From Baylisascaris procyonis (lineage: Eukaryota; Nematoda; Chromadorea; Rhabditida; Ascarididae), in contig JAZARR010000153.1 in the NCBI GenBank assembly GCA_037389465.1, positions 5,988,501 through 6,052,500 on the forward strand: a DNA stretch of 64,000 nucleotides, in the 5' to 3' direction. The notes beneath the pieces were generated by a model. It was given only the letters and a program-made list of their open reading frames with translations, was not told where the DNA came from and ran no database searches. Within the stretch, counting starts at the first letter, position 1; every line of letters starts with the position of its first letter. The position numbers and the translations under genes are program-made. Shown here piece after piece: positions 20,391 through 31,627 of this stretch.

Positions 20391-23218
20391 CACAGTTCAA
20401 TTGCTAAAGAAAAAGATTTAATGGTCTTTGGTATATAAAGAATTAATTAATCAAATAAAGGAACGAAAAAACAACTCCGAAAAAATATATAGTAGGAAAG
20501 TAATAGTAGATATTATTGCAGTGCAAAGCAAAAAGAATGCATTGCAACGCGTGCACATGTGCACATAAAATTGGCATGTGCTCACGCATCGCAATACGCA
20601 CGCGTCTGCCCCTATTTGCAGAGAATGATCGACATTCGTTCTCTTCTGAAGGGACAACACTGAACGACGCTAAATAGGGTGAAACGCCGGTTAATCTTGT
20701 TCACCAATCGCATGCCCGAATATTCGGGATTATAATAATCGAATGCACTTTAAGTTTTGATCATTGATTTATAATGAAATAATAATAAATACAACTAAAT
20801 TTAATTTTTAAAAAGCATATTCGATAATTAAGTTCTCAAAAATTTAATTACAATTAATTCGTTAATTTAAGTTCAATTATTTAAAATTATATTCGCTAAT
20901 GATACAATAAACTAAATGTTAAAACATATTTCAACGCTTTCAAATATTTTTATAATTGCTATTAAATGGGTTGTTTTTCACAGATGCAATCGCCTTTTTA
21001 TAAGAATTGGTATCGCTATTTATATCGATCAACATTGCCGTTGAGGTAAATTTCTGGGTGGAATTATTGAAAGCGCACATTATTCGAAGCGCTCATTTAT
21101 CTGAATTGGTCAATTCACGAATATCCCCGCATAGGTAAATGTGAAACGAAAGAGTAATTTCAATCACATTATTACACTAGTTGTTATATAAGGGTCAGCT
21201 TCCTTTGGATCATCTAGTCGTCCAGATCTTCTTGAGGATCTGCACCCTCTATCGAGCTGCGGTTGAGTAAATTGCGAGACAACAAAGGTAAAAGAGGTAC
21301 CACTTATACAATAAGGTGAAAAAATAAGGTGACAAACAAGTAGGGACTTTTTCACAAGGATGCTTTGATCGTTGGCACGACCCGTAGTCGCACCCCGCGA
21401 ACACCACGTTGCCGCCGATCTCCTCAGGCGCTCCAACGGCCACACATATGCCCACTCGGCCTTATGAACAATCTAGCAGCTTGAATGAATTCATGAGCAA
21501 CATCAGCCCCTTTATATGCTCCCAGTTCTGCCTCAGGCTAACCCCACGACACATACTGGGTAGTCGTTTGGTTTTTTGACTTACCCTGTACTGTGCACTA
21601 TTCCCGCTTAATCTATAGCCATCTAGTCCACCTTACAATTATAGATCATTTAATACTATTATAGAGATCAGAAATCGTGGCAGAACTCATTAATTTAATG
21701 CGTTCTATACAAACACTATAAGACTTTCATTAAAAATGGAAAACTCATAAACGGCGATGTTTGCTTCTAGATATGTGGATTCATCGGATTGCTTGCATTT
21801 GTTCGTTGAGTAGTTTCAAATTCTGAAACACTAACGTTAAGGTTATAAGATTTAGAAGGTAGCATCTGTGCCTGTAGAATAGCTTCCTATACCAATCGTC
21901 GAATCGATCCATCAGCTTGGCAACAGTTTTGAGAACTTAAATATGTCTAAAAAATTTCCACATTCAGCGTAAAATATGCAAATGAAGTTAATTTGTCATA
22001 GTTTTATATGAGCGATCAGTTCTGATTATATATAGCTGCATTATTGCTTTTGCTTTGTTATTTATAATCATATCGTGAAATTCGCAGTTATAATGTGAAA
22101 GCCGAAATCCTGCAAGCACGTTTTCCGCATACACTTGCGATTCACTTGTATATGACTGAGATGCTACTAGTGAGTTGTACTGATATTATCCAATATTCTC
22201 ACATCGGTCGGAAATATTCAACAGTGGCATATTATTCAGCGACATCAACATTCATCAAACATACATTTGGTACGATATTGGAATCCTTGAAACTTTGGAA
22301 AACCTCTACCGTTGAAGCTAAAACCTATATAATTAAAGTGATACTCATTTCTTTGGATCTTATGTTTGAAGCGATAAAGTAATGTAAGTTCTTAGGTAGC
22401 CATAGTGCGAAAGTATAATATGAGCCAAGTGTGCAGATAGGTATTGCAACCGTAATGCTACGATATACCTATCGCGCTAAAATAAAATAGTATACTATTT
22501 GTCTGAATCATTTTAGCATCTGCGATATACTAAATCGTATAGTATACTAAATCGGTAAAATAAAATAAATGATTTTAGATGATAAAATGCCTATACTCTC
22601 TCAAAAAAAAAACGGATTTGCACATATTAAAATCTACCAAGATAAAGTGCCAAGTTTTTTTTTTTTTTTTTTTTAAATACAACTTGTACAGTAACATCTT
22701 AGGTTGCCCCTAACGCTGAAGTGTCCTTCATGTATACCATTTTCCACAGTAGAATTTTAACAATAAAACCCCCTATAAAATGTGTAATATGGGCAAAAAA
22801 AAAAATTCAAAGGGTTTTAAATGGGAAATTGCGTTAACGAATTTATGTGCGTTTTTGTGTCGATCATTTGCAATACAACTATGAACGAAATGCATTGCAA
22901 TTGGAAGATATCACTTAGGTTGTAGTCAATGCTTTAATCTCTACTTTTTGAAATATTTTCTTCACTTTATTACTAAAGAAATTTCTTGCCTTACTTCAGA
23001 ATTGCATTAAATGGTAGCTATGCTATTACGGCATCGATGAAACCAACTGGATTTGAGATAGTGTATACACACTATCATCTAAACAATAAACGTCCACTAT
23101 AATTTTATAAAAAGAGTTCCTTCATTTCAGTTTATGCTCATAACGTCTGTACAGTGCTTATGTTTGCATATGTCGGTTTGCGCCTATTTTCGACAATTAA
23201 AACAAATAATCGAGATAA
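20391..23218. other. non-coding with a GC-richer island at about 21180-21640
   Basis: The island carries overlapping open frames on the minus strand (21164-21445 and 21249-21455) with no recognised motif, and is possibly a decayed repeat. A T20 run lies at 22655-22674. A nested set of short palindromes (ATAGTATACTAT) is near 22488-22550. No gene supported. Confidence 0.45.
22655..22674. repeat. poly(T) run, 20 bases
   Basis: Uninterrupted T20 on the plus strand. Confidence 0.95.
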
Positions 23219-23446
23219 CTCGTAGAATTAAATATATTTTTAAGAGTAGAAAACATCAACGACCGAAAACACCCGCTTCCCGTCGCCGAGGGATGTTCGA
23301 GGTGTAAGAATCATCTCATCTATGTACTTCGAGTATTTTCAGGCTACTTGAAGTGCAGGATGCTCTCTCAAGTCTTGGGAAATTCAGCGAAAAAATGTCA
23401 TCGAGTAGGCTTAGAAGCCCTAGTGCAAAACTTCCTTGTACCGTAA
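23219..23446 (+). CDS. hypothetical open frame in a GC-richer island
   Basis: 75 codons with no stop, containing NINDRKHPLPVAEGCSRC and LKCRMLSQVLGNSAKKC. There is no ATG at the left end; the first in-frame Met is well inside. A second frame (23353-23544) overlaps it and is equally open, as happens in any locally GC-rich stretch. Composition differs from the flanks. It could be an exon, a fragment of a repeat-derived protein, or chance. Not recognised. Confidence 0.22.
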   Translation, partial: LVELNIFLRVENINDRKHPLPVAEGCSRCKNHLIYVLRVFSGYLKCRMLSQVLGNSAKKCHRVGLEALVQNFLVP

Positions 23447-23544
23447 TTAATATCCCATCTTACTTAATGACCAGAGGAGACCCTCTTAAAAGCGCCGCTT
23501 TTCTAGTGGTGTTATCACTCTTCTTTGGCTCATCCAGACGATGA

Positions 23545-26319
23545 TATGTGTCAATGCGCGGGGGAAGAAGGGAACGGGGTGAGGGGATGGTTCAAATGCT
23601 GCAACCCTCTCTACTGCAGTTGGCTCGGAAAAAAGCACAAAAAATTGATATACGACGCAGAAAGTTTACTGATGACAGAAAGATCAGTGAAAATTTCTCT
23701 TCCTTGAAAATTTCAAAACCTTTATTTCTTCATCTCCCCACTGGGCCATAAGTACGGAGACCCCCTTTCCTCTTCACCCACAGTCGTGAGTGGCCATATT
23801 TGCATATCAAATACATATTCGCACATCAAATATGTATCACAATGAAAAGCCAAAAAAACCACTATACTTTATAAGCCAAGTTTTTTTTTCCACGAGACGG
23901 TAATCTGTCTAGAACCGTCTGGAGAAATTACCTCAATGCGTCCAAGAAGGAAACTAAAGGGTCAATGCGTTTTCTTTTTCTTAGCCTTCGTGAAATTTTC
24001 CCTGTGGAAGTGCATCAAGACCTGAAGTTGTTATGTTATAAACTTCAATGGAACCCTTAGAGTTATGAATTTCTCATGGTTCATAGAGAGGTAGAGAGAA
24101 CCATTTTAAAGAGTGCCGTCTTATAAAATTGATTATTGAGGGGTGAGGGGGGAGATAGAAATTCGGTCAAAATAATAAATGACGTTCACTTCTGCGAAAA
24201 ACGATTATTTTCTTCTAGTTTTATAATATAAGAGAGGGAAATTTCGTCTTATAGATTGTACAGAGAAGTTGCCACAGAATGAAGTTATCGTTAACACTGT
24301 TATGAGGAAGACCGATATGTCTGAAGAAGTTGGCCAACATGTCGTCAATATGACAACAGACAGTACGCGGCCAAACAGTTAATCCGTGCAAGCGGTAAAT
24401 TAGTATGGTTCGAACCGCAGCAATAGATTAAATACAGTAGACACATAATATTTGCTCGAATAGAAGCCCATGGGTTTTTATTGATACCGAAAAGTATTCT
24501 TTCGACGGTTAATCATAACTCATTACTATTGTTGTATGAATTATTAGGGAATTTAATTAAATTCTCCAAAATACTGATTTGTTTTCCTTTTAAGTGAGCG
24601 ATATTATTTGAGAGAGAGGAGATATTTCGATAGTAGTGATACTCAAAAAAATATGTCAAAAATAATTAATTTCGAGGAATTAAACAAATAATCCAGAACA
24701 TGTAATCAATAGGAATTAAAAATTAAATACTTTTATTAAACACATCCATTACATTTAACTACTCTTCTCTATATAGAAAAAAAATCAAATTGTACAACAA
24801 AACAATATCAAATGAAATTCATTCATCATCATAGAGAAAAAAAGTGTGCACACAATTAATTATTCATCACATATTTGAGCATTTATAGATAATCATAATC
24901 AATAATGCCATTTACTGAAATTTCAATGAACTGAAAATGAAAAAAAATTTTTTTTAACATTTTTAGAGCATTGAGAATACAATTTTTTTGTACAAAAGAA
25001 CTGCATAATTTCTAATCACCTATATCAGATTTTATCAGCTTTTTAAGAGGGTTAATTCAATTGATAGCCCTCATTGAGGTAGCTGCAAATAAACGAGTCG
25101 AGTCAAAAAAAGCTCAAGTTCACTTCATCTTCGCTGACTGCCTCAAATGAACTTCATTCAAAAAGAAGAGCACCTTATCGAGAAAAAATCAAACAATTCT
25201 CGTCGTAAAAATAAACTTTTTTTTTTCAAAAAAGATCAAATTGGAAATGATCAAATTTATGCAAATTTTAGATGGTGGAGGATCATCAAAGGAAGTTACA
25301 ATTATCTATGCTATTTGCAGCGATAATTTTCCCTATAGAGAACGCATGCATCATTTAGGAAATAAAAAAAAAGGAATAATTATTCAAGGCTAAGCAACAA
25401 TGCAAAAATTTTCCCGATAAAAAAATATAGCAAAGTGGACTGAAAAATAAACAAAAGTATAAAAAATAATTAAATGATCGAAAAAAAAAAAATTCAATAT
25501 AGATTGTAATTGAGAGGAATTAAATTTTCAAATATTTTAGATTTCCGAATATGAAATTATTACTGATATTATTCATCGAAAATTCTCATGCGAATAAAGC
25601 AAAATCAAATTTGAGAGCGGCAAAAAAATTTCCACTATTACAATCTTTACCATTCTTGCAATCTTTGCCAAAGAAAGCTTTGCAGCCTTTGCAAAAAAAA
25701 AAAAAAAAAGATTTATCGCAAACTTTCGAATATTTGAAATTTCAAAATCAAATACATTAATATCATTTTTCCCCGTTAAAATATTTTTGAATAGTTAAAT
25801 TTTTCTAAGAAAAAAAAAACAAACAAAAAAAAAATTCATAATGAATACAATTTGAGCGTCCAATGCTGTAAATTAATCGTACGGCAAATGAGACAATTGA
25901 GTTAATTAATAGGCAGTGAATGTAACAATTGACACATGCGAAGATCCCTCTTAATATCGTATTGATGTTTGATTTTCGATCAGTAAGATTGTGTTTGAAT
26001 TAATTGCATTCAATATTTGTGCTTATTGTGATGATGAATTGAAAACGATCATTTTGAAATCATTACCCCTTCTATCGGTCGGCCATCTATTAATCGTCCA
26101 CGATGTTCATTAAATAAAAAATTTATGTTTGCTCATTTATGAATGCATTTTGCGCTGCAATTTTACTGTGGTATTTGGAGATTAATTTTTGAATTATTTT
26201 CAGAAAAATTTCGGAAAAAATAATTATCTCCAATATGAAAATATATAATTAAAGACTTCTGTGCTATTGCATCTTACAACAAAATAAATTTTGCTGGTTT
26301 TCTTCTAAATAAGGCGATC
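23545..26319. other. non-coding, 3' flank of the odr-2-like gene
   Basis: AT-rich with many A-runs. A low-complexity 69-codon frame at 25551-25760 contains K-runs and is rejected. Nothing else seen. Confidence 0.5.
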
Positions 26320-26325
26320 TTTATT
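26320..26325 (-). terminator. polyadenylation signal AATAAA for the odr-2-like gene
   Basis: AATAAA on the minus strand 211 bases past the stop codon. It is the first good candidate downstream. Cleavage would fall near 26300-26310. Confidence 0.6.
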
Positions 26326-26535
26326 GAATACTGTACAATCAATAATATCGATGGGCAACGGTCAGTAGAACGGCACTAGTGGACAATGGTCAGTGAAAAT
26401 GATAAGTTCTGAGTGGGGTTCCACATATGATTGTTGAGAGAGATAAATATGTTCGTAATGAACAATTTGTAAGTGTAGGACAGGGAAAAAGATAGCCATA
26501 AAGGAAGGTAACCCTGAAATGTATGAGCATAATGC

Positions 26536-26710
26536 CTATAACCTGTAAAGAGGGGAAAGCATAAGGAGATAAAAGAAAAGAAGAATCGAGAGAGAAGTGC
26601 CTGAGGCAGTACTTGTTGCTGAGCCGTTGCAATAATCGGCATAGCACGTACACACATTAATATAGCTCTCGTCACTTTGTTCAGGTGATAACTTGAATAA
26701 CTCTCGTTTC
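26536..26710 (-). CDS. odr-2: odr-2-like exon 4: Ly-6 C-terminal motif, GPI signal, stop
   Basis: The acceptor GATTTAG gives G, completing Arg162 (AG+G). The exon encodes KRELFKLSPEQSDESYINV, then CTCYADYCNGS, a Ser/Thr/Ala/Gly spacer and SILLFFYLLMLSPLYRL before TAG (26538-26536). The CxCxxDxCN motif is the hallmark end of a Ly-6/three-finger fold. The hydrophobic tail with almost nothing after it is a GPI attachment signal. Other frames of this segment are open too and can mislead. Confidence 0.92.
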
Positions 26711-29700
26711 CTAAATCAAATATCCATATTGCATTACCTCGATGATATTTTACAAGTCGATTAATACTGCATTCGAAAGTTTATGCAACGATATGAATTC
26801 AATATGATTTGCATTTAAAAAAATATTATTTATATGAATATTCCTCCTCTCCATCTCCCACTCTACAACCTGAATTTTATATGGATTCATCTCATTCAAC
26901 CATCCTCCATAGTCGAAGAAAAAAAGTCATGTCGAAATGAAAGATCCCCCGTTTTACATTAAAAGTTGATATGCTTCACTTTAATAGTGTGATAGCCATG
27001 CTTATCACCTTATGTAACCAAATTTATCGGCAATTCTTTTTTGAAGGCAATCCGCATTGGAAACGACCTACCATTTCAAATATCAGTCACTTCTGATCAT
27101 ACTCTCTCTAGTGCTTTCGACGCATTAACGCATTTCATTTTATTGAATTATTTGATCAAAATGCTAAGCGAAGGAATTGTCTTCTACAGTTACAATGAAC
27201 TGACCTGAAATAGGCAACTACTGGAAGAAGAAGATTACCTGAAGAAGTATGGTGCAGACTAACTCTAAGCAAAGGGATTTTCTCGTCCATTCTTTCCGAT
27301 AGATATTTTTCTCTGGTTAGGAAGATTTTCTGGAAAACTTTCATGATGGAATGTTCTAGGGAATTTTTCTGGATGCAAGAATTTCTTTCCCACCTATTTG
27401 GGAAATTCCGTCTCGTTGATAAAAGCCATAGAATTTGAAGTGGTTGTAAGAGCAATGGATAATGGCAATGGTATTGTAAGTGGTAGTACAAGTATTAGAC
27501 GATACCTATATTGCCGACAAGAGTCACGATGCATCCACCTATACCAGGTGACAATAGTCTGATTGAAACCATTGTGGAGTAGATCGTCAAGGCATCCTCG
27601 GATATGGCCTTTGATGCGTACGCCTGAAATTTTGACGGTTATTTTGACGATCAAAACATGCACAAGATAATCTATTATTTATCGTCATAACTGATATTTG
27701 CTATGAATTTACCGTATAATTTCAAATATATGACCAGAGGGGTAGAAAATTTCCACTCTAAGGGATGATATGTATTGAATAAAGGGATCATCACTTTTAC
27801 ATGTTATTCGAATTCTTCTTGTTGTACTTTCGAAAGAACTTTAGCCGCTGTTTCAATTAAGACACATATGTTGAACAAATGTTACTTATTTGGGAAAATT
27901 CCCACGGTTTGTCTGAGAAAAAAAAAACTATTGATAAAAGATCGCCGTGGCAATTTATAAAATGTGAATTATTTGAACAAACGGTAAGCAGCCGGCGCCG
28001 GGTAGCAGCGCTTTCGTATAGTGAAGAGGTCAGGTGGGGAATAGTATGGAGTAGAGCCAGCCAAACCCCGATAGAAGAGGATGCTATAATTTTTTTGAAT
28101 TCAAAAAAATGAGCGGATGCCTATTTCTAGGGAAATTTTGAAAAATAAAAGATGAGAAAAATCGTTATTTCAGTGGCACGTAACTCTGATATCAACTAAT
28201 TTTTTTTTTGCCTCTATTCAGCTGTCAGATTATCAATCACAATAAAAAAAAATATGAGTTTATGAATAAATTCGAATTGAGGGCATCATTATTTTCAATG
28301 ATATTTATTGTGCCATTATAATCTCACTAACGAACAAATCAAGAGAGCGAAATTTATCGCATCGCATTGAATATAAACATAAAAAAAGAAGCATAATTAT
28401 TATCAGCAAATTTTATTTACTTCTTTACTTGGTAGAAAATATTTCTATGCATATGATCATTTACTTCAATTAAATCAGTTAATTAAATTAAATTAGTTAT
28501 TTCAATTATTCTACCATTAAAAATTCATATCAAATTGCTAGCAACGATCTCAACTAAAACTAATATTTATGAATATTAAATATTGCTATTGAATTTTCTA
28601 AAAAAAAAATTAAACTGATAGGTTAAGCTCATATGAAATCTTCCATTTCTTTCATTATTTATATCCTATTTATTTCGTTTTCATATTTTTTTGAGCAATT
28701 AATATTTTAAAAGAAATTATAATTTCTGCATTGTCTATTCAAATGAAATTTGCAACAATATAGATAAATGCTTACCAGCAACAATAGGTTCTTCCCACAT
28801 TCGAATGCAAATTGTTGGGCAATGAGTTATAGGCACATAACGTGGATCTATTTCATCGTCATTGCATCGATCAGTGAAATTCTTTGGCCGTTTATATATT
28901 GAGGCAAGCGCTGGCCATACAGCCTCGTATAACTTTGACATACACGAGAAACACCGAGCCGTATCTAAAATTCACTCCTTATATTCATCAAATGCTTATT
29001 TATCCATAGTGAACAGTTTTTCACTCACAATTCACTTTACTCTTTACTGTTTACATTGTAACTTACTAGTTAATTTGCTAATGAGCCTTGTAACGAGCAG
29101 TCTCAGTTGCCTGGATGACTTTTTTATTGACCGTCATCGTCTTCTGTGTCATGCTCCTATCACTCACTCCCTATGGAAATGAAACCTTCAATAACTTGAT
29201 AGCAGAGAGCCTTCGTACGCTTGATGTACACTAAAGTTTGAAGAAGATAAAAATAAAAGAAACTCATCTGGTGGCAACTTTGAAAGCTCTTTGGATGTAA
29301 TGTGTATATATCATAGACCTCAGTAAGAACTGAAATATGAGGAGGAGAGTGGACTCCTCTCATGCTTCGAAAGGGGTCTGGGGGGCATAGAACTAAAATG
29401 CCCTAAGCGTTGCCTTGTGATAACATGAATGCAGAAATCATATTATATGTGAGCCTCTCTGGCTCAATATTTGTACAACACGGCAAAGTTGAGTCAGTAA
29501 AAACTAAAAAATCTCCAAATTTTCGGCGACCATCACTTGTGGCCGTCTTTTTGACGGTTCAACCTAGGCCAGTTTTCTCATTAAAAAATAATTTGGATGG
29601 TGACAGCTTAGCTCTCATCGGTTTTCATGCTCTCCTTGTAGGAAGTGCCAAACGATGTAGAAGGCTGATGAATGGATAGTGGTCAAAATATGATCGAAGT

Positions 29701-31107
29701 TATAAGGCTCTATACATTTTTTAGAGAACGATGATCAACAGGCTTGGGATAAGGACTGTTATTTCGTTGAGGAAATATTCTTTTATTTATTTCGGGAAAC
29801 ATTTTATTAATGAGACGTTTTAGTGACAACGCCTAATCTCATAGCCGGTTTATTTTAAAGGAGCTTTCTTGACTACTTTGAAAGAAACGATGAAATACCG
29901 TAGTATCAAAAGCTGCAGTTTTTTTACAGAATTCAGGAAATATCAATATTCTGTACAAACAGCTGCGTCAAATTTGTTTTCATTTGCATCAGTCGATGTT
30001 TCTTTTCGAACGGAATAGCACAAAAGTTTTACAAAAATGCGAAATTTATCGCAAAAGAGTCTTTCCCTCCTTTTTTTATATTGAATTGGTCGCAATATAC
30101 CACGTTCAATATCTCTTCTATCCAATTCACTCAGTTAAGAGGATTATCCATATGAATAAGTTAAAAAAACCGAACTTCTCTACAAAAACAGCCCCTCACT
30201 ACAATATTCCAGCATGAAATATGCACCCACCACTAATTCCCCACAATACGGAGCTCCAATCCCCAGCATAAACCTACCGTAGCCAAGCAACCACCCCTGT
30301 GCGCCGATGCACCATTCCAAACTCCAACCTCAGGCCACCACACTAACTTTTTCTCAGGAAACATCACCCATCCGCAAAACTCCCAAAGATCAATTTGAAG
30401 TGAAACCGCATTTCACTGCCATTCGGTTTAAATATTTGCAGCAGAGAAGCGAGAGAAATCTCTTGCACCGTTGCCAACATTAAGTGATAACAAAGCATGT
30501 AAATTTATATAATGAGATTTTTTTCACTGCATCTTTTTCTTAAACGTTTATCTTGATTTAAATGTTCGAATTATTCAGTGGACTAGATGATAAGATCTGA
30601 TTCTTTTGATATATTTATCATAGCATCCTTCTCTCCAATTTATTTTCCTCATCGTCACTACGAACACATTTCATGCAAATTTCAATTCATCGTCATTTAA
30701 TTTGAATAATTATAATCTCAACTTATCTTGCAGTATTTCACACGTTTATAGAGTGATTTTTAGTGAGCTGAAGTTAGCTATTCGTATGAAAATATACATA
30801 TTCATACATAATTAGAATATAATTTCGATTTAATCAACAGATAACTCTGATTTTCTCATTCGTTATTCGTTGGTTATTAAGAGTGAATAATTGTCATTAT
30901 TAGAAGTTGAATTTATTAAAAATTAATACCGCTCACGAACGTGTGAGCATATTCATCGGAAGATGAGGAATGATGTGCTGAATAATCATGGTCGATGGGT
31001 CGCATATACGATTCGAATTCATCGTAATCGTTGCCATACGTATATGAACGTAATGTACCGATGAGAATGCACAACATTTGTGTTGTTATAACCAAACAAA
31101 TGCGCAT
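26536..31107 (-). CDS. odr-2: ODR-2/HOT-family GPI-anchored Ly-6-like protein, complete, 4 exons, 219 aa
   Basis: Role known in the family: C. elegans ODR-2 is a neuronal GPI-anchored Ly-6 superfamily protein needed for normal chemotaxis to some odours, and HOT proteins are its paralogues. Exons (5' to 3'): 30930-31107, 28776-28964, 27506-27623, 26536-26710; all junction phases fit, and lengths sum to 220 codons including TAG. Domains: signal peptide at about 1-22 (hydrophobic QMLCILIG), an acidic/Tyr/Ser-rich linker (23-60), and a Ly-6 domain at about 64-190 with ten cysteines (64, 67, 93, 108, 112, 133, 158, 182, 184, 189) ending VCTCYADYCN. A small-residue spacer (GSATSTASGTS) and a hydrophobic tail (202-217) form a GPI signal. 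Sequons lie at Asn88 and Asn143. The symbol is the family founder's. Which paralogue this is, I cannot say. Confidence 0.88.
26711..27505 (-). other. odr-2-like intron 3
   Basis: 795-base intron. An in-frame open stretch at about 27156-27490 with an AATAAA near 27141 could mimic an alternative last exon, but it lacks the CxCxxDxCN motif and a GPI tail, so I treat it as intron. Confidence 0.75.
27506..27623 (-). CDS. odr-2: odr-2-like exon 3
   Basis: The acceptor AAATTTCAG opens with GC, completing Gly123. The exon encodes VRIKGHIRGCLDDLLHNGFN, QTIVTWYRWMHRDSCRQY and ends with AG before GTATCG. The RGC.DD....GFNQTIV.WYRWMHRDSCR core is, from memory, the most conserved part of the ODR-2/HOT family. 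Reading through the donor would end in a stop after about 30 more codons, so retention would remove the GPI end. Confidence 0.92.
27624..28775 (-). other. odr-2-like intron 2
   Basis: About 1.15 kb, AT-rich, with an open plus-strand frame at 27775-27960 that has no support. Nothing else seen. Confidence 0.75.
28776..28964 (-). CDS. odr-2: odr-2-like exon 2
   Basis: The acceptor AATTTTAG opens with AT, completing Asp60 with the G of exon 1. The exon encodes ARCFSCMSKLYEAVWPALAS, YKRPKNFTDRCNDDEIDP, RYVPITHCPTICIRMWEEP and ends with G before GTAAGC. CFSCMS...YEA.W..L...Y.RPKNFTDRCN...P..VP.THC...C is the family N-terminal Ly-6 signature. NFT is a glycosylation sequon. Confidence 0.94.
28965..30929 (-). 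other. odr-2-like intron 1
   Basis: About 1.97 kb. It holds a GC-richer part (29340-29680) with an 89-codon plus-strand frame I do not recognise, and a C-rich, G-poor stretch (30185-30405). Possible repeat debris. No exon with the right phase found. Confidence 0.65.
30185..30405 (+). other. C-rich, G-poor strand-asymmetric segment
   Basis: About 200 bases rich in C and A and very poor in G on the plus strand, unlike the flanks. One frame reads MKYAPTTNSPQYGAPIPS, then a TAG, then stays open for about 66 more codons (Pro/His/Gln-rich). It could be a broken exon or pseudogene, or a low-complexity tract. Confidence 0.35.
30930..31107 (-). CDS. odr-2: odr-2-like exon 1: start codon and signal peptide
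   Basis: ATG at 31107-31105 starts MRICLVITTQMLCILIGTLR, a secretory signal, followed by an acidic, Tyr-, His- and Ser-rich linker, ending with G before GTATTA. The phase-1 end fits exon 2. The C. elegans gene has several isoforms differing in their N-terminal exon, so this could be one of several alternative first exons. Confidence 0.82.
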
Positions 31108-31587
31108 CGCATATTATCATAACGTTAGCCACAATGCTATTTCATACTACTCCACTATTGATTCTGATGTAATACCATAGAACGCTCAACAATACCTTCA
31201 ATCGAATTTTTTCTTCGTTGCGATATATTCTAGTCAACGCTGAATATACGAACAAAAAAAAAAAAAAAGAACACATAACGACGACTTTAAGTATTTCTTA
31301 ACTATAAACATATACATCAATGTACTGGAAAGATATTCTTAGTAAATAATAATAAAATAACAGAAAAATGTTTTAATTCATGAGGAAACCGGGAAAACTT
31401 CATACATCGAACCGGTTGATCACTCCGTTCTTCATAAATGATCGATGGGCGATAATTGAAAATGCTATCGATGGATAACTGGGCTATTTTTCGTTTAAAA
31501 ATTAAAAAAGATGGTAAAAAACAAAAAAAAAAGTCTAATGAGTTCAATTGGTGCAATTCACAGAATGATTTTATGACTATAGAACCA

Positions 31588-31627
31588 ATCCTTATAGATG
31601 TTCATATTCTAGGAACATCTATAGGAT
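31588..31627. repeat. hairpin (imperfect 15-16 bp stem)
   Basis: ATCCTTATAGATGTTC is followed by 9 bases (ATATTCTAG) and GAACATCTATAGGAT. The stem is perfect except for one bulged base. Too short a stem for a typical microRNA precursor. Confidence 0.7.

Noticed and set aside
24400..24420. GGTTCGAACC as a tRNA T-arm
   Set aside because: The flanking bases cannot form the 5-bp T stem and no acceptor or anticodon arm is visible. It is a simple palindrome.
26376..26675. Open frames of 99 and 87 codons over the last odr-2-like exon
   Set aside because: They are shadows in other frames. The frame encoding CTCYADYCNGS is the one that fits splice phase and family.
27156..27490. Alternative last exon of the odr-2-like gene with a nearby AATAAA
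   Set aside because: Its C-terminus lacks the CxCxxDxCN motif and GPI tail. Exon 4 at 26536-26710 supplies both in phase.
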